Assembly: GCF_002915595.1 (NCBI RefSeq)
Contig: NZ_PQGG01000024.1
Location: 1 to 64,000, forward strand
From: Zhongshania marina
GTDB lineage: Bacteria > Pseudomonadota > Gammaproteobacteria > Pseudomonadales > Spongiibacteraceae
Reading direction: 5' to 3'
DNA length: 64,000 bases
The position numbers were made by a program, and so were the translations under genes. Positions 35,182 through 44,759 of this stretch are shown here, piece after piece. Numbering within the stretch: the stretch's first letter is position 1; every line of letters begins with the position of its first letter. A model generated the notes under the pieces. The model had not been told where the DNA came from, made no database searches, and was given only the letters and a program-made list of their open reading frames with translations.

Positions 35182-36240
35182 GTGCAGCTCTTCGAACTGG
35201 AACATATGGGGCGACGGCGCTTGGCGGCGCTGCGGGATATATTGCACTCTCGCTATCCCCAGATCGATAGCAGACAGATCGCGATGGACTGCGGTATTAA
35301 ATCCGATTGGTCGCAGGCGACCAGTGAAAACCGCAGCCTGCAAGCCGCGTTGCGGGCACTGACGCAACTACGTGATGGGCCAGTGCCGGATATTGCCCTA
35401 CAGCTTGGTGATCAAGCGCAAATTACCGATTCTGGTTTATTAGGCTATGCGGTTTTAACCGCGCCAACGGTCTTGCAGGCGGCGCGTATAACAAGCCATG
35501 CCTTGAATCAGTCGAACTATTTATTGCGCAATAAAATAGTGATGTCTGGGGAGCATGCGCGCACAGTGTTTACCGTAGCGGGCACGGCGCGGAGTCAGAG
35601 CGAACAGATATTGGAAATGAGCATGATTGCAGTGTGGCGCTGCATACAGGCGATTATTCCCAGTGGTCGCGCTGTCACACCAAGCTACGTCACCTTTAAT
35701 TTTCCGGCGCCGCCGTATAAAGACCGCTTTTCTGAGTTGTTCGCCTGCCCAGTTGAATTCAATAGCTCCCATTCGGTTTTGGCGATGCCAAAGTCGCTAG
35801 TGCACGTGACCATCCCCTCGGGAAACGCCGAGCTGATCCGCACATTTTCTAGCGAGTTAAAGCAGTTACTGGGCGACGGCTATAGGGGCAATAGTATTAC
35901 GGCGCGGGTGAGGCGAGCCCTAATCGAAAACCCTCAATCCTGCGCCTATTCTCTTGAAGGTACTGCCAAGCAATTAAATATAGCGCCGCGCAGTTTGCGG
36001 CGCTATTTATCCCAGAACGGTCATAGCTTTCGGCAGGTTTGCCTAGAGGTGCGCATGCAGCTCGCACAGCAGTATTTGCATAGCAGTAATATGCCCTTAA
36101 AGGCCATCGCGTATCAGTTGGGTTATAAGCACGCCAGCAATTTTAACCGCGCTTTTTGCGACTACTTTGGCGCGCCGCCAGAAACCCTACGTCGTCGCCG
36201 TCAGGAAACCAACGCCAACTCTGCCAATTTACCCAAATGA
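35182..36240 (+). CDS. AraC-family transcriptional regulator 2
   Basis: A 352-residue regulator with the same domain plan as its neighbour. GTG 35182 with AAGGTGA upstream was chosen. The N-terminal part has SGLLGYAVLTAPTVLQAAR, typical of the arabinose-binding AraC subgroup, and the C-terminal AraC domain has AKQLNIAPRSLRRYLS and LKAIAYQLGYKHASNFNRAF. It overlaps the 3' end of an acyl-CoA dehydrogenase gene on the other strand by 40 bp. The direct repeat at 35125 suggests self-regulation or control of both AraC genes. An acyl-CoA gene target is plausible from the neighbours. Confidence 0.9.
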   Translation: MQLFELEHMGRRRLAALRDILHSRYPQIDSRQIAMDCGIKSDWSQATSENRSLQAALRALTQLRDGPVPDIALQLGDQAQITDSGLLGYAVLTAPTVLQAARITSHALNQSNYLLRNKIVMSGEHARTVFTVAGTARSQSEQILEMSMIAVWRCIQAIIPSGRAVTPSYVTFNFPAPPYKDRFSELFACPVEFNSSHSVLAMPKSLVHVTIPSGNAELIRTFSSELKQLLGDGYRGNSITARVRRALIENPQSCAYSLEGTAKQLNIAPRSLRRYLSQNGHSFRQVCLEVRMQLAQQYLHSSNMPLKAIAYQLGYKHASNFNRAFCDYFGAPPETLRRRRQETNANSANLPK

Positions 36241-37313
36241 TAATCCTGCTGGCCGCAGAGCAATTCCATTACCGTAAGCCGTTTAAAATAGGCGCCCACA
36301 TTGAGTTCGTCGGTCATACCAATACCGCCATGTAATTGCACGGCTTGCTGCCCCACATAGCGGGCACTTTCGCCAAGCTGCACTTTTAATTGCGCTGCTG
36401 CTTTTTCTTGATTGTCGCTGCCTAGTTGCTGGCAGGCAGCCCACAATAATGAGCGCAACTTTTCGGCGGCAATCACCATGTCGGCAAAGCGATGCTGCAA
36501 TGATTGGAACATCGCCAAGGGCATGCCGAATTGCTTGCGGGTCAGCAAATATTCCTGAGTAATGACTAATAATTGATCTATGGCGCCGATTGCTTCTGCA
36601 GCCATGACAACAATCGATTCGGATATCGCGGTTTGCAGCAGGGCTTCCGCTTGGCTAGCACTTGCGATTATCGCACTTGCGGGAAGCTCAACATTGTTAA
36701 ATTCAAGATCGGCGGCGCTATTGCCGTCGGCCAGTAAGTAGCAGCGTTGCGTAATGCCGCTGTGCTTGGCGTTTAGCAATAAAAGTTGCAGGTCTCCGCC
36801 GCTGTCCCGTGCACTCACAATATAAAATTGGCTTTCCGCCGCCGCCAATGCCGCCTGCTTTTTGCCGTTTAAAACATAGCCATCGCCACGGGTGACAAGT
36901 GTGCATTGAGTTAGGAGGGGATTGCCACGCGAGCTAGATTCTTCCCATGCCAGACTCACTAAGCACTCGCCTGAAATAAGCGCAGCCAAGTGGGATTTAG
37001 CGTCGCTGCTATTTGATGCTGCCAGCAAGCGGCCGGCGACGGTTACCGGCAACACGGGTTCTAGCACTAGGCCGCGCCCAATCTCTTCGGCAACCGCCAT
37101 CAAGTAGGGGAAGTCTAAATCTAGGCCGCCGTCGGTTTCTGAAAAAGGTAGGCCCAGTACACCGAGCTCGGCCAGTTGTCGCCAGTAATCAGCATTGAAT
37201 ACCTCAGATTTTTCAAGGCGCTGACGTCGTGTTTCGTAATCGTAATGATCTTGCACAAAGCGACGCAGGCTGTCTCTAAAGGCGTTTTGATCTTCGCTGT
37301 ATTGATAAAACAT
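36201..37313 (-). CDS. Acyl-CoA dehydrogenase, small partner subunit
   Basis: A 370-residue acyl-CoA dehydrogenase family protein. It has the C-terminal TRKQFGMPLAMFQSLQHRFADM and LHGGIGMTDE but a degenerate middle: the usual TEP-x-GSD substrate loop is not recognisable, and AWEESSSRGNP stands in its place. This pattern, together with a normal sister gene 55 bp upstream, suggests a heteromeric enzyme with unequal subunits, as in steroid side-chain dehydrogenases (FadE28/29, ChsE). It is last in a four-gene unit starting at 40082. AGGA lies upstream of ATG 37313. The partnership is inferred. Confidence 0.85.
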   Translation of the reverse strand: MFYQYSEDQNAFRDSLRRFVQDHYDYETRRQRLEKSEVFNADYWRQLAELGVLGLPFSETDGGLDLDFPYLMAVAEEIGRGLVLEPVLPVTVAGRLLAASNSSDAKSHLAALISGECLVSLAWEESSSRGNPLLTQCTLVTRGDGYVLNGKKQAALAAAESQFYIVSARDSGGDLQLLLLNAKHSGITQRCYLLADGNSAADLEFNNVELPASAIIASASQAEALLQTAISESIVVMAAEAIGAIDQLLVITQEYLLTRKQFGMPLAMFQSLQHRFADMVIAAEKLRSLLWAACQQLGSDNQEKAAAQLKVQLGESARYVGQQAVQLHGGIGMTDELNVGAYFKRLTVMELLCGQQDYHLGKLAELALVS

Positions 37314-37368
37314 AGTGTGTTCCTGAATATTCTGGGCGTTTAGACGCTATTCTTTAACGTGATTTGTG

Positions 37369-38571
37369 TCAGGCGCCCATGACCGCCTTGGCTAATAAGC
37401 TGCGCTGAACTTCGTTCGAGCCGGCATAAATCGAGGCGGCTCGTGTGTTTAAATAATAGGGCATGGCTAACATATCGGCTTCGCTGCCTATTGCCGCTAT
37501 TCCGCTTTCCACATGGAGGGCGGAATGTTGTTGGGCAAGCGCGTCTACACCAGAAATTTCTAATTGCAATTCTGAGTACTGCTGCATCACTTCTGAGCCG
37601 AGAATTTTTAGCAGTGAGGCCATTGGGCCGGGATTCTCGCCGTGCTTTAGATTGGCGTTAACGCGCTTCTCGGTGTGCTCAACGGCGCTAATATCGACCT
37701 CAAGTTTGGCGAGTTTACGCGCCACGCTAACATCGTCTATTAGCCGCACGCCGCTTTCATTGCTTTGCTGACACCGAGCGCGCAGGCGTTCAAATGCCGG
37801 CGTTAGCCACGCGCCAAAGGTGCTGCCCCCGCGTTCAAATTCCAGTACGTATTTGGCAACGCTCCAGCCCTTGTTTTCTTCGCCAATCCGGTTGGCCTTG
37901 GGAACGCGTGCATCGGTGAAAAACACCTCGCACTGTTCAGGTTCGCCGTCTAAGCCGATGATGGGGCGCACTTCAATGCCGGGGGTGTTCATATCTAGTA
38001 GCAAGAAACTAATGCCTTGCTGGGGTTTGCCTTCGCTGCTAGTGCGCACAAGGGCAAACATTTTATTGGCGTGATGGCCGTAGGTTGTCCAGGTTTTAGA
38101 GCCGTTTAAAATATAGTCATCACCGTCACTGTCGGCGCGACACTTTAGCGATGCTAAATCGGAACCGGCACCGGGTTCGGAATAGCCTTGGCACCAAAAG
38201 TCGTCGCCGGACAACATGCCCGGTAGGTACTTAGCTTTTTGTTCTTCGCTGCCAAAGCCGATAACAGCTGGGCCTACCATTTGGATGTTTTGCGGCAATA
38301 CCGGTGGCAATTCCAAGCGGTTACATTCTTCAACAAAAATATAGCGCTGATGAATAGTCCATCCAGTGCCACCGTATTCCACCGGCCATGCCGGTGCGAC
38401 CCAACCTTTGTTATAAAGTATTTTCTGCCACGCCATAGCCTGCTTAAACGGGGCAAACACGCTGGTGGTTTTACGGCCGGCTTCGCGAATTTCGTCGGTG
38501 GCGGCGCTCTCTAGAAAGTCGCGAACTTCACGGCGAAAGGTGTCGAGTTCACTCAACTGATTAGACATCAT
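37369..38571 (-). CDS. Acyl-CoA dehydrogenase, large partner subunit
   Basis: A 400-residue acyl-CoA dehydrogenase. It has AWPVEYGGTGWT, the FAD/substrate loop QGYSEPGAGSDLAS, LNGSKTWTTYGH, and the C-terminal IYAGSNEVQRSLLAKAVMGA. ATG 38571 was chosen: it overlaps the stop of the upstream thioesterase as TGATG, and AGGA lies just before; the first codon of the longer frame is a TTG. It is upstream of the smaller dehydrogenase by 55 bp, so the two likely form one heteromer. The substrate may be a branched or cyclic acyl-CoA. Confidence 0.88.
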   Translation of the reverse strand: MMSNQLSELDTFRREVRDFLESAATDEIREAGRKTTSVFAPFKQAMAWQKILYNKGWVAPAWPVEYGGTGWTIHQRYIFVEECNRLELPPVLPQNIQMVGPAVIGFGSEEQKAKYLPGMLSGDDFWCQGYSEPGAGSDLASLKCRADSDGDDYILNGSKTWTTYGHHANKMFALVRTSSEGKPQQGISFLLLDMNTPGIEVRPIIGLDGEPEQCEVFFTDARVPKANRIGEENKGWSVAKYVLEFERGGSTFGAWLTPAFERLRARCQQSNESGVRLIDDVSVARKLAKLEVDISAVEHTEKRVNANLKHGENPGPMASLLKILGSEVMQQYSELQLEISGVDALAQQHSALHVESGIAAIGSEADMLAMPYYLNTRAASIYAGSNEVQRSLLAKAVMGA

Positions 38572-39053
38572 CAATTTCCTACGAGCTTAGAATTTCGAAT
38601 TAATTGGAGTCCGCCGCCGTGGGCAGCGGATCGGGGTTCGTTGATGCGAAGAAAGCGCAGCACTTCAATTTCAAAATACTGGCGCAAATCATCTTCTAAT
38701 GGCTGCGGATTCCGCGTTTGCGTATTCACATAATTAAGCAGCGCCTTACCTACTGCCCGCAGTTTTTGGTCTTGGTAAAAGCGGCAGCCCAGTTCAATGC
38801 TATCGGCTTGCACCTCAAGTACCGAGACTTCAACGTAGAAGTCTTGGCTGATGCGGGCGGCGGATAAAAAATCTAACTGCATCGACGCCGCATGCCACAT
38901 GCCCTTGCGTGCCTCAGCCGTCGCTAGAGCTGCATTAACCTCTGCCAAATAGCGAAGGCCAGCCTGTTCAAAGCAAATCGACAGCAGCGTATTGTTTAAT
39001 CGCCGTCCCTCAGTGTCTTTAAAATCAGACTGCGCGAAGGTAAAGGTTTTCAT
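38571..39053 (-). CDS. Acyl-CoA thioesterase, hot-dog fold
   Basis: A 160-residue protein with the 4HBT hot-dog pattern: FTFAQSDFKDTEGRRLNNT, the helix FEQAGLRYLAEVNAAL, and strand pairs AASMQLDFLSAARISQDFYVEVSVLEV and SIELGCRFYQD. Such enzymes hydrolyse acyl-CoA or thioester intermediates and balance CoA pools. Its stop overlaps the start of the acyl-CoA dehydrogenase gene (TGATG), showing tight coupling. GAGGA precedes ATG 39053. Substrate unknown. Confidence 0.8.
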   Translation of the reverse strand: MKTFTFAQSDFKDTEGRRLNNTLLSICFEQAGLRYLAEVNAALATAEARKGMWHAASMQLDFLSAARISQDFYVEVSVLEVQADSIELGCRFYQDQKLRAVGKALLNYVNTQTRNPQPLEDDLRQYFEIEVLRFLRINEPRSAAHGGGLQLIRNSKLVGN

Positions 39054-39095
39054 AGATGTTTCCTCAAGCCGGCAGTGCGTTTAGCGTCGCCATGA

Positions 39096-40082
39096 TTAGT
39101 TTGCGCTCACCATGCCCGCTAGGCGTTGAGCGATGATGGCTTCGGCTTCGCCTACCATGCGTTCAATCAATACTTGGCAGCTAGGAATGTCATCAATTAA
39201 GCCCATGACCAATCCAGCGGTCCACACACCATCGTCGGTATCACCTTTTTCCAATACATTTTCACGGCCGCGTTTGCCGGCAACTAGCGCTTGTAGATCG
39301 GCAAAATCGGTGTCACCGGCTTGTGATTCAATCTCTAAAACTTGACGGGCAATACTGTTTTTATAAATACGCGCGGTATTTTTTAGTGTTCGGAAAATCA
39401 GTGCAGTATCTAGCTCGCTGCTTTCTACCATCATCTGTTTTACGTTGTGGTGAACGGGGGCCTCTAAGGTGGCGACAAAGCGAGTGCCCATATTCACGCC
39501 CTCGGCACCTAGTGCCAGTGCCGCCGCAAGACCTTGACCATTGCCGATACCACCAGAGGCAATCATTGGAATAGTAAGTTTGGCCGCCGCGCAGGGCAGC
39601 AGGACTAAATTCGGCACATCGTCTTCACCGGGGTGGCCGGCACATTCGAAGCCGTCCACACTGGCGGCGGCGCAGCCAATTGCTTCGGCTTTCAAGGCGT
39701 GGCGCACCGACGTGCATTTATGAATAACTTTTACGCCGGCAGCGTTAAAGGCGGGCATAAAATCCTCTGGGCTGCGGCCGGCGGTTTCCACCACTTTTAT
39801 GCCTTCTTCAATAATGACCTTGGCGTATTCGTCGTAGGGAACCGGATTGATCGTGGGTAGCAGGGTAAGGTTTACGCCGAAGGGCTTGCTGGTCATTTCG
39901 CGGCAGCGGCGGATTTCATTGCGCAGCGCTTCTGGAGTCGGCTGGGTTAGCGCAGTAATAATTCCCAAACCCCCGGCGTTAGAAACCGCGGCAGCTAATT
40001 CTGCTAGGCCCACGGCCATCATGCCGCCTTGAATAATCGGATGCTCAATGCCGAGAAGTTCGGTTAATCTTGTCTTAATCAT
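39096..40082 (-). CDS. NAD(P)H-dependent flavin oxidoreductase (nitronate monooxygenase family)
   Basis: A 328-residue FMN TIM-barrel protein. GIEHPIIQGGMMAVGLAELAAAVSNAGG opens the FMN region; ECAGHPGEDD has the active-site His; IPMIASGGIGNGQGL is the phosphate loop. It belongs to the same family as the protein at 4311-5441 but is a different subtype. Some members act as NADH-dependent enoyl or quinone reductases, and its first place in an acyl-CoA operon supports a catabolic or redox role here. AAGGA precedes ATG 40082. The substrate is not known. Confidence 0.85.
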   Translation of the reverse strand: MIKTRLTELLGIEHPIIQGGMMAVGLAELAAAVSNAGGLGIITALTQPTPEALRNEIRRCREMTSKPFGVNLTLLPTINPVPYDEYAKVIIEEGIKVVETAGRSPEDFMPAFNAAGVKVIHKCTSVRHALKAEAIGCAAASVDGFECAGHPGEDDVPNLVLLPCAAAKLTIPMIASGGIGNGQGLAAALALGAEGVNMGTRFVATLEAPVHHNVKQMMVESSELDTALIFRTLKNTARIYKNSIARQVLEIESQAGDTDFADLQALVAGKRGRENVLEKGDTDDGVWTAGLVMGLIDDIPSCQVLIERMVGEAEAIIAQRLAGMVSAN

Positions 40083-40385
40083 TTATAAATCCTTAATCCA
40101 GCTTTGCCGCGAATAATGGCTCGGCGATAATCTCGGTCCCTCGGGACGTCATTTTTCAGCAGTGTGCAAACACTCCTGCCACTGCCTGTGCACTCTAAGC
40201 AAATGCCGCCAAGCCAGACAGGTCGGTGCGCGACAATACTTGTCCAATGGCGTCAGCGGACAGAAAGCGGCCCCAGAGTCCGCACTGGCGCCCTGCGACA
40301 AGCCTTGGCGTAGCTCGCCAATCTCCCATGCCAATAGCATTGCAAAATGACACGCTGAAAATAATGAGCTGCGCAGAGGCTGACG
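40083..40385. other. Divergent promoter gap
   Basis: A 303-bp gap between a flavin oxidoreductase gene and the CoA ligase gene, which point away from each other. It should hold both promoters. No convincing -35/-10 pair, operator or small gene was seen. Confidence 0.4.
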
Positions 40386-41942
40386 ATGCTGATCCACCAA
40401 ATGATTGAATACAACGCCCAGAACTATCCTGCGCTGAATGCGCTGCGCTTTGCGGGTGCGACCATAACGTATGAGCAGTTCAATACCCGTGCGACCGCGC
40501 TTGCGGCGGGTCTGCAAGAGCTTGGTTTAAAACCGGGCTGCCGTTTGGCCTTGTTGGCAAAAAACAGTCTTGAGTATCCGCTTTTGCTATTGGCTTGTTT
40601 GAAGGCGGGCATCACTCTGGTTCCGCTAAACTATCGGCTGGCGCCAATGGAGCTGAGCTATATCCTCAGTGACAGCAAAAGCGAAATGCTGGTAGTGGGT
40701 GATGAAGAGTTGTTGAACGCGGCGGCGCAATCAGAGGCGGTTGCGGGTATCGCGCATCGCTTTTATTGCGGTGGTGCTCAGGGTGATTGGCGGGGCTTGG
40801 CTGAGTTAGAGATTGATGCCGCTAATTTGTCTCCGCATCACGGTAGCGAGCAGGACACGGTTTTACAGCTTTATACCAGTGGCACCACGGGTTACCCCAA
40901 GGGTGTGATGATTGGCCATCGCCAACTCAGTGACGGTTACATCATGACCAACCAAATTACACCGCGTGCTCAGGTAGCAGACAGCGGCATTATTCCATTG
41001 CCGATGTTCCATGTAGCGGGTATGGCGGCGACCTTGTATTGGCTGTGCAATGGCATGACCGTAGAGTTAATGGCCGACTTTATTCCCCAGCAGGTGGTGG
41101 ACGCCATTATTAGCAATGATCGCTGCGATATTGTCTTAGTGCCCGCCATGATTCAGGCAATTTTAGCCTTTGTGCCAAATATTCAGGACTACGATTTCTC
41201 GTCTTTAAAACGTATTACCTATGGCGCGTCGCCTATTTCCTTAAAAACCCTGCAGACGGCCTTGAAAATTTTTAAATGCGATTTTGTGCAGGGTTTTGGT
41301 ATGACCGAGCTGAGCTGCATGGTGCTGTGTTTGCAGCCTAGCGATCATGAGCGGGCCTTGGCGGGTGAGCCAAATTTGCTGCGTAGCTGCGGTCGGCCTT
41401 TGCCCGGTGCAGAGTTAAAAATAGTCGATGAGCAGGGCAATACTCTAGCACCCGGCGAAACCGGTGAATTACTCGTGCGCTCGTCAACGACCATGCAGGG
41501 TTATTGGCAGTTGCCAGAAAAAACCGCAGAGACCGTTGTTGATGGCTGGCTGCATACTGGTGATGCTGGCTATTTAGATGAGGACGGTTTCTTTTATATT
41601 CGCGACCGTGTGAAAGACATGATTGTTTCCGGTGGTGAAAATATTTACCCAGCAGAAGTAGAGAATGCCTTGTTTAGCCATCCCGCGATCCAAGACGTTG
41701 CTGTCATCGGCGTGCCAGATATTAAATTTGGCGAAGCGGCATTGGCGGTGTGCGTATTAAAAGCGGGTGAGACGGTAGACGGCAATGCCCTCGTCGAATT
41801 TTGTAAAACCCGTTTGGCGGGTTACAAAACACCGCGTCAATACAGCTTTGTTCAGGAGTTGCCGCGCAACCCGTCTGGCAAGGTATTGAAGCGAATTTTG
41901 CGTGAACCGTATTGGGAAAATACCGAGCGCCAAGTCGGTTAA
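40386..41942 (+). CDS. Acyl-CoA synthetase (AMP-forming)
   Basis: A 518-residue ANL-family ligase that would activate a carboxylic acid to its CoA thioester through an acyl-adenylate. The P-loop is YTSGTTGYPKG near residue 162, the acyl-binding/adenylate motifs include YGASPISL and QGFGMTEL, and the C-terminal domain carries WLHTGDAGYLDEDGF, RDRVKDMIVSGGENIYPAEVE and the catalytic Lys motif RNPSGKVLKR. It is long-chain or aryl type by length. AGAGG precedes ATG 40386. It is the entry enzyme for the acyl-CoA genes around it; exact chain type is unknown. Confidence 0.9.
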   Translation: MLIHQMIEYNAQNYPALNALRFAGATITYEQFNTRATALAAGLQELGLKPGCRLALLAKNSLEYPLLLLACLKAGITLVPLNYRLAPMELSYILSDSKSEMLVVGDEELLNAAAQSEAVAGIAHRFYCGGAQGDWRGLAELEIDAANLSPHHGSEQDTVLQLYTSGTTGYPKGVMIGHRQLSDGYIMTNQITPRAQVADSGIIPLPMFHVAGMAATLYWLCNGMTVELMADFIPQQVVDAIISNDRCDIVLVPAMIQAILAFVPNIQDYDFSSLKRITYGASPISLKTLQTALKIFKCDFVQGFGMTELSCMVLCLQPSDHERALAGEPNLLRSCGRPLPGAELKIVDEQGNTLAPGETGELLVRSSTTMQGYWQLPEKTAETVVDGWLHTGDAGYLDEDGFFYIRDRVKDMIVSGGENIYPAEVENALFSHPAIQDVAVIGVPDIKFGEAALAVCVLKAGETVDGNALVEFCKTRLAGYKTPRQYSFVQELPRNPSGKVLKRILREPYWENTERQVG

Positions 41943-42215
41943 ATCCTTTGTGGTGGCAGCCTACCACTCCGGGTATTTTTGCGCTGCCACCTTTTTTCAT
42001 TTGCTTATCGGGCAAGATATTCTCCACGCATCGGTTCCACACCGCTTTCGCCTAAGTACTTATACTTATTTTTTGCCGGTCTTTGTCTCGTCTGACAATC
42101 GCTGTCGCCTTGAACCAATCTCTTTTATCAACTTGCCCAGACAATGGTGCGGCAAATATTCGGCGGCTGTTTGATGTCGGTAGCCTGAAAGAAAATAATA
42201 ATCTGGAGCAAAATC

Positions 42216-44534
42216 ATGTTAAGTAAAGTCACACGTTTTACTATGACGACCTTGGCGACGGCGATAGCCGGTCTTGGCTCTATACATGCGCAAGCGCAAA
42301 CAGAGGGCGCCAAACAATTAGAAGAAGTGCTGGTTACTGCTCAGCGCCGTAGCGAAAGTCAGCAAGATGTGCCGGTTGCGGTTACCGCCGCTAGCCGTGA
42401 AGACATGGCGCTGGCGCAGGTAGACAGCATAGGCAATATTCAGGCGATTTCTCCCAGTATTAAATTTGATGTTACGAACTCGGCAGCGAACAGCGCGAAT
42501 ATTTTTATTCGCGGTATTGGCACCGTGGGTAATAACCGTTCTTTTGAAGGAGCGGTGGGTGTGTTCATCGACGGTGTATATCGCACCCGCGCTGGGCAGG
42601 CCATGCAAAACTGGCTAGATATGGAAAGTTTGCAGGTCTTGCGCGGGCCACAGGGAACGCTCTTTGGAAAGAACACCTCGGCAGGTGCGCTGTTAATTAG
42701 CAGTCGCGCGCCAAGTTTAGATTCAGCCGAAGGTGATATTGAACTCACCTTAGGTAATTACAATAAACAGTTGTTGCGCGGCGCCTACAATATGCCAACG
42801 AGGGAGCGTTCTGCGCTTCGGGTGGCGGGTTTGTGGGCCGAGCGAGATGGCTTTATCGAAAACCCCAATGGCGGTGACTACAATGAATCCGCTCCCCGTG
42901 CCCTGAAGGCGCAGTGGTTATTCGAGCCAAGCGAGGCACTGAGCTTAAGAATGATTGCAGATTGGTCTGAGTCAGACACCAACTGCTGCTACGGTCAGGT
43001 AGATGCCGTAGACGGCCCGCTGCAGGGCTATATCGACAATGTGCTGATTCCTGCTCGCGGCCTGAAAGCGCCATCTTCTAATTTTGATGATTACGAACAG
43101 GTGCTGAGTAATGATACCCAGCAGTCAATTAGCGACGAAGGTCTGCAGTTGATTGCGGAGCTTGAGCTGGCTAACGGCGCAATTCTGAAATCGACCACGG
43201 CTTACCGCCTTTGGGAAATTGAACAGATTGGTATGGATGCCGACTTCAGCGGCGCCAATGTGCTTACCATTAATGAGTCTTTGGAAACCGAAGTGTTCTC
43301 GCAGGAGTTTACCCTCTCTGGCGATATGGACGGCTTTGGTCCAGTTAAAGCTGCCGACTACGTGATGGGCGTGTACTACGCAGACGAAGATATTTTTGCG
43401 AATAATGAGCTGCTATGGGGTGATCAAGCCCAAGAGTTTTTCGACACAGTGATTGGTGTGCCGGGTGCAGTCGACGCCTCAGAGGGTTTGTGGGCTCATC
43501 ACCATATGCCTGCAGAAAGTCAGTCTTATGCCGCGTTTATGCACTGGAATTTAGATTTCAGCGAGCAGTGGGGCGCGGCAATAGGTTTGCGTTATTCCAA
43601 AGATGAAAAGCAGGGCGCTATCGAGCGCGTGTTTTTTACCTCCACAGTGAATTCTGCATTCCGTGCCCAAGGGGTTCAGCCGGGGCCGACCTACGACCAA
43701 GATTATAGTGACTCTGCGCTAAGTGGCTCGCTGGCATTGCAATACCATATCAGCGATGCGGTGATGGCCTATGCGTCCTATAGCCGTGGTTATAAAGCGG
43801 GTGGCGTGAATATTGATAACACCGCAGCCGGTGGCGTGGGTGATAACCCAGCGGAGGCGAGCTGCGCTAGTTTTGGCGACTGCGTACCTAATGATCCGCG
43901 TTACGATTCTGAGTTTATCGACGGCTATGAATTGGGCTTGAAGGCCGAGTATCTTGATCGTCGTGCCCGCAGCAATATCGCGCTGTTTTACAACGACATG
44001 AAAGACTTGCAGGTGGCCTTGTTCAGCGGCACCGCCTTTAGCGTGATCAATGCATCTGATGCCGAAGTGTACGGTGCAGAAATCGAAAACCAATTTTTGC
44101 TCAATGATTGGCTGAGCATGAATGTTGATGTTACATGGTTGGCTGAGGCGCGCTTTGGTGAGAATGCTAGCTTGGGAATTCTCTCTGATCGGGAGTTTGC
44201 ACAAGCGCCAGAGTTAGCCGGTAATCTGAGTTTTACCGTTGACCAAGCAATTAGCAATGAGCTGTCATTTAAAGCTCGCGTAGCGGCCATGTACTCCGGT
44301 GAGCAATATACCAATGCCTCGAATAATTTAGAGCGTGATGCGGAAACTGAGCTAAACCTCAGCGCCGGTATTCATTCTGAATCCAAGGGCTGGAGTGTGA
44401 CGCTGTGGGTTCAAAACGCTACCGACGAGCGCTACGTAACGCAGCATTTTAATTCGCCTTTGCAGGGTACGGATGCCAATGCCTATGTGTCTGCGCCCAG
44501 AACCTATGGGGTAAGCTTCCGCGCCGCATTTTAG
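42216..44534 (+). CDS. TonB-dependent outer-membrane receptor A
   Basis: A 772-residue TonB-dependent transporter. A signal peptide (TMTTLATAIAGLGSIHAQAQ) is followed by a TonB-box-like EEVLVTAQRR. The plug domain has VPVAVTAASREDM, IFIRGIGTVGNN and LRGPQGTLFGKNTSAGALL. The rest is a 22-strand barrel ending in YGVSFRAAF, a typical C-terminal Phe. Its type takes up large molecules or complexes at the outer membrane with energy from TonB. It is paralogous to the next gene and has GGAG upstream. It lies downstream of the CoA ligase; a hydrophobic catabolic substrate is inferred. Confidence 0.93.
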   Translation: MLSKVTRFTMTTLATAIAGLGSIHAQAQTEGAKQLEEVLVTAQRRSESQQDVPVAVTAASREDMALAQVDSIGNIQAISPSIKFDVTNSAANSANIFIRGIGTVGNNRSFEGAVGVFIDGVYRTRAGQAMQNWLDMESLQVLRGPQGTLFGKNTSAGALLISSRAPSLDSAEGDIELTLGNYNKQLLRGAYNMPTRERSALRVAGLWAERDGFIENPNGGDYNESAPRALKAQWLFEPSEALSLRMIADWSESDTNCCYGQVDAVDGPLQGYIDNVLIPARGLKAPSSNFDDYEQVLSNDTQQSISDEGLQLIAELELANGAILKSTTAYRLWEIEQIGMDADFSGANVLTINESLETEVFSQEFTLSGDMDGFGPVKAADYVMGVYYADEDIFANNELLWGDQAQEFFDTVIGVPGAVDASEGLWAHHHMPAESQSYAAFMHWNLDFSEQWGAAIGLRYSKDEKQGAIERVFFTSTVNSAFRAQGVQPGPTYDQDYSDSALSGSLALQYHISDAVMAYASYSRGYKAGGVNIDNTAAGGVGDNPAEASCASFGDCVPNDPRYDSEFIDGYELGLKAEYLDRRARSNIALFYNDMKDLQVALFSGTAFSVINASDAEVYGAEIENQFLLNDWLSMNVDVTWLAEARFGENASLGILSDREFAQAPELAGNLSFTVDQAISNELSFKARVAAMYSGEQYTNASNNLERDAETELNLSAGIHSESKGWSVTLWVQNATDERYVTQHFNSPLQGTDANAYVSAPRTYGVSFRAAF

Positions 44535-44553
44535 TCGGTAAACGGTTTTACTT

Positions 44554-44591
44554 TGCAGCCAGTTCCCCCTCCGGTGGGCTGGCTGCTTTTT
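44554..44591 (+). terminator. Terminator between the two TonB receptors
   Basis: GCAGCCAG at 44554-44561 pairs with CTGGCTGC at 44578-44585, followed by six T. It suggests the two receptor genes can be separately transcribed. Confidence 0.88.
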
Positions 44592-44759
44592 TGTTTTTAG
44601 CCCCTCGGTTTTTGTCTAATGCGGTATCAGCTAACAATTTGTGGCAGTCGCTGCCAATATTGACGCTCTTCAATATTCCACAATAGCTGCAATGATAAGC
44701 TTGTGTCGATGTGGTCAATACCGCAGCCGAGACAATAATAAAGAGTGGAGTAGCGCTAG

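Noticed and set aside
40149-40517. A 122-codon frame on the minus strand ahead of the CoA ligase
   Set aside because: It runs into the start of the ligase gene on the other strand, is rich in Arg and Cys, and has no family likeness.
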